Source: Nitrospinota bacterium
Lineage (GTDB): Bacteria; Nitrospinota; Nitrospinia; Nitrospinales; Nitrospinaceae
NCBI GenBank assembly: GCA_027298165.1
Contig: JAPUGN010000257.1
Span: forward strand, 1 to 5,676
Direction: 5' to 3'
DNA: 5,676 bases
Below, in pieces: positions 5,010 to 5,676 of this stretch. Positions within the stretch are counted from its first letter, which is position 1. Each line of letters opens with the position of its first letter. Made by a program: the position numbers and the translations under genes. The notes below the pieces were generated by a model. That model saw only the letters and a list, made by a program, of their open reading frames with translations. It did not search any database and was not told the DNA's origin.

Positions 5010-5676
5010 AATCAGTTCCCTGATTCAGAAACAGATTCAGGGTTTTGATTCAGGAATTGAACTCAAGGAAACCGGCCGGGTGATCTCGGTGGGCGACGGT
5101 ATCGCTCGGATCTATGGTCTTGAAAACGCCATGGCCGGAGAACTGTTGACGTTTCCCGGCGACCTGGCGGGCATGGTGCTGAACCTGGAGGAAGATAACA
5201 TCGGCGCCGTCATCCTTGGCTTCGACAACAATATTAAGGAGGGGGACGAGGTCAAGCGCACCGGACGCATCATGGAAGTGCCGATCGGTCCCGAACTGGT
5301 CGGCCGCGTGGTGGACGGGTTGGGACAACCCATCGACGGCAAAGGCCTGATCAACGCCAAGCAACACGGGCCGATTGAAAGAATCGCGCCGGGCGTGATC
5401 GACCGTAAATCCGTTCACGAACCGATGCAGACCGGCATCAAGGGTATCGACGGCATGAAACCAATTGGCCGCGGCCAGCGCGAATTGATCATAGGCGACC
5501 GCCAGAACGGTAAAACCGCCGTTGCGATCGACACCATTATCAATCAGAAAGGCCAGAACATGTTCTGCGTGTATGTCGCCATCGGCCAAAAACGGTCGAC
5601 CGTCGCGCGCGTGGTGAAAACTTTGGATGAACATGACGCCATGAAATACACCACGGTGGTGGCCGCCACCGCCAGC
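4990..5676 (+). CDS. atpA: ATP synthase F1 subunit alpha (partial, 3' end outside window)
   Basis: The first 229 residues of a protein normally about 500 long are present, reading in frame to the window edge. It starts with GTG: MSLRADEISSLIQKQIQGFD, the alpha N-terminal helix that binds delta. A beta-barrel domain follows (about 25-95; GRVISVGDGIARIYGLENAM). Next come the strand VGRVVDGLGQPIDGKG and the run-up RKSVHEPMQTGIKGIDGMKP before the non-catalytic nucleotide-binding site. The P-loop is GDRQNGKT (169-176). Lys175 and Thr176 are intact, but Asn173 replaces the Thr usual in alpha. The conserved AIGQKRSTVAR (197-207) follows. Alpha alternates with beta in the F1 hexamer and supplies the arginine finger to the catalytic site, which lies beyond this window. 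The start overlaps atpH by 20 bp and has a consensus ribosome site. The identity as alpha rather than beta is clear from GDRQ and AIGQK. Confidence 0.97.
   Translation, partial: MSLRADEISSLIQKQIQGFDSGIELKETGRVISVGDGIARIYGLENAMAGELLTFPGDLAGMVLNLEEDNIGAVILGFDNNIKEGDEVKRTGRIMEVPIGPELVGRVVDGLGQPIDGKGLINAKQHGPIERIAPGVIDRKSVHEPMQTGIKGIDGMKPIGRGQRELIIGDRQNGKTAVAIDTIINQKGQNMFCVYVAIGQKRSTVARVVKTLDEHDAMKYTTVVAATAS

Noticed and set aside
5050..5634. Long open frame of 194 codons on the minus strand opposite atpA
   Set aside because: It is an antisense shadow of the strongly conserved atpA frame, a common effect in genes of this codon use, and shows no family motif.

Overview
The window is an ordinary bacterial chromosomal segment of moderate GC content. 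It holds two divergent gene blocks. The left block, on the minus strand, is a DNA-replication gene (holB, clamp-loader delta' subunit) followed 13 bp later by a PSP1-domain gene (ricT/yaaT-like) that runs off the left edge. The right block, on the plus strand, is a small dicluster ferredoxin gene, then the first part of an F1Fo ATP synthase operon in the order atpZ-like, atpB (a), atpE (c), atpF (b), atpH (delta), atpA (alpha), with atpA cut by the right edge.

Organism: a Gram-negative-type bacterium, perhaps of the Desulfobacterota/Nitrospinota/Nitrospirota sort. This is inference. It rests on the holB-PSP1 pairing, one contiguous Fo+F1 operon with a single b gene, a ferredoxin with enlarged cysteine spacing, and a-subunit and c-subunit motifs resembling the alphaproteobacterial/mitochondrial type. 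Nothing in the window fixes the taxon.

Layout: 1-559 ricT-like (minus, partial); 573-1583 holB (minus); 1584-1890 divergent intergenic region with candidate promoters facing both ways, AT-rich dyads and a GC-rich hairpin; 1891-2217 ferredoxin; 2218-2530 intergenic region with a weak terminator-like hairpin, a good sigma70-like promoter for the atp operon and a leader of about 190 nt; 2531-5676 atp genes.

How it works together: atpB, atpE and atpF form the membrane Fo sector (proton channel, c-ring, peripheral stalk). The conserved residues point to proton rather than sodium coupling. atpH joins the stalk to the alpha/beta head, of which atpA is the first gene. The small atpZ-like protein at the head is an accessory factor for assembly or cation handling. 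Gamma, beta and epsilon genes would be expected to the right of the window. The ferredoxin probably has its own promoter and no visible functional link to the ATP synthase.

I saw no mobile element, CRISPR array, tRNA, rRNA or clear new system. The observations most worth checking are a 12-bp inverted repeat that would bury the atpZ start codon, the structured holB/ferredoxin intergenic region, and a Thr-to-Asn change in the alpha-subunit P-loop.
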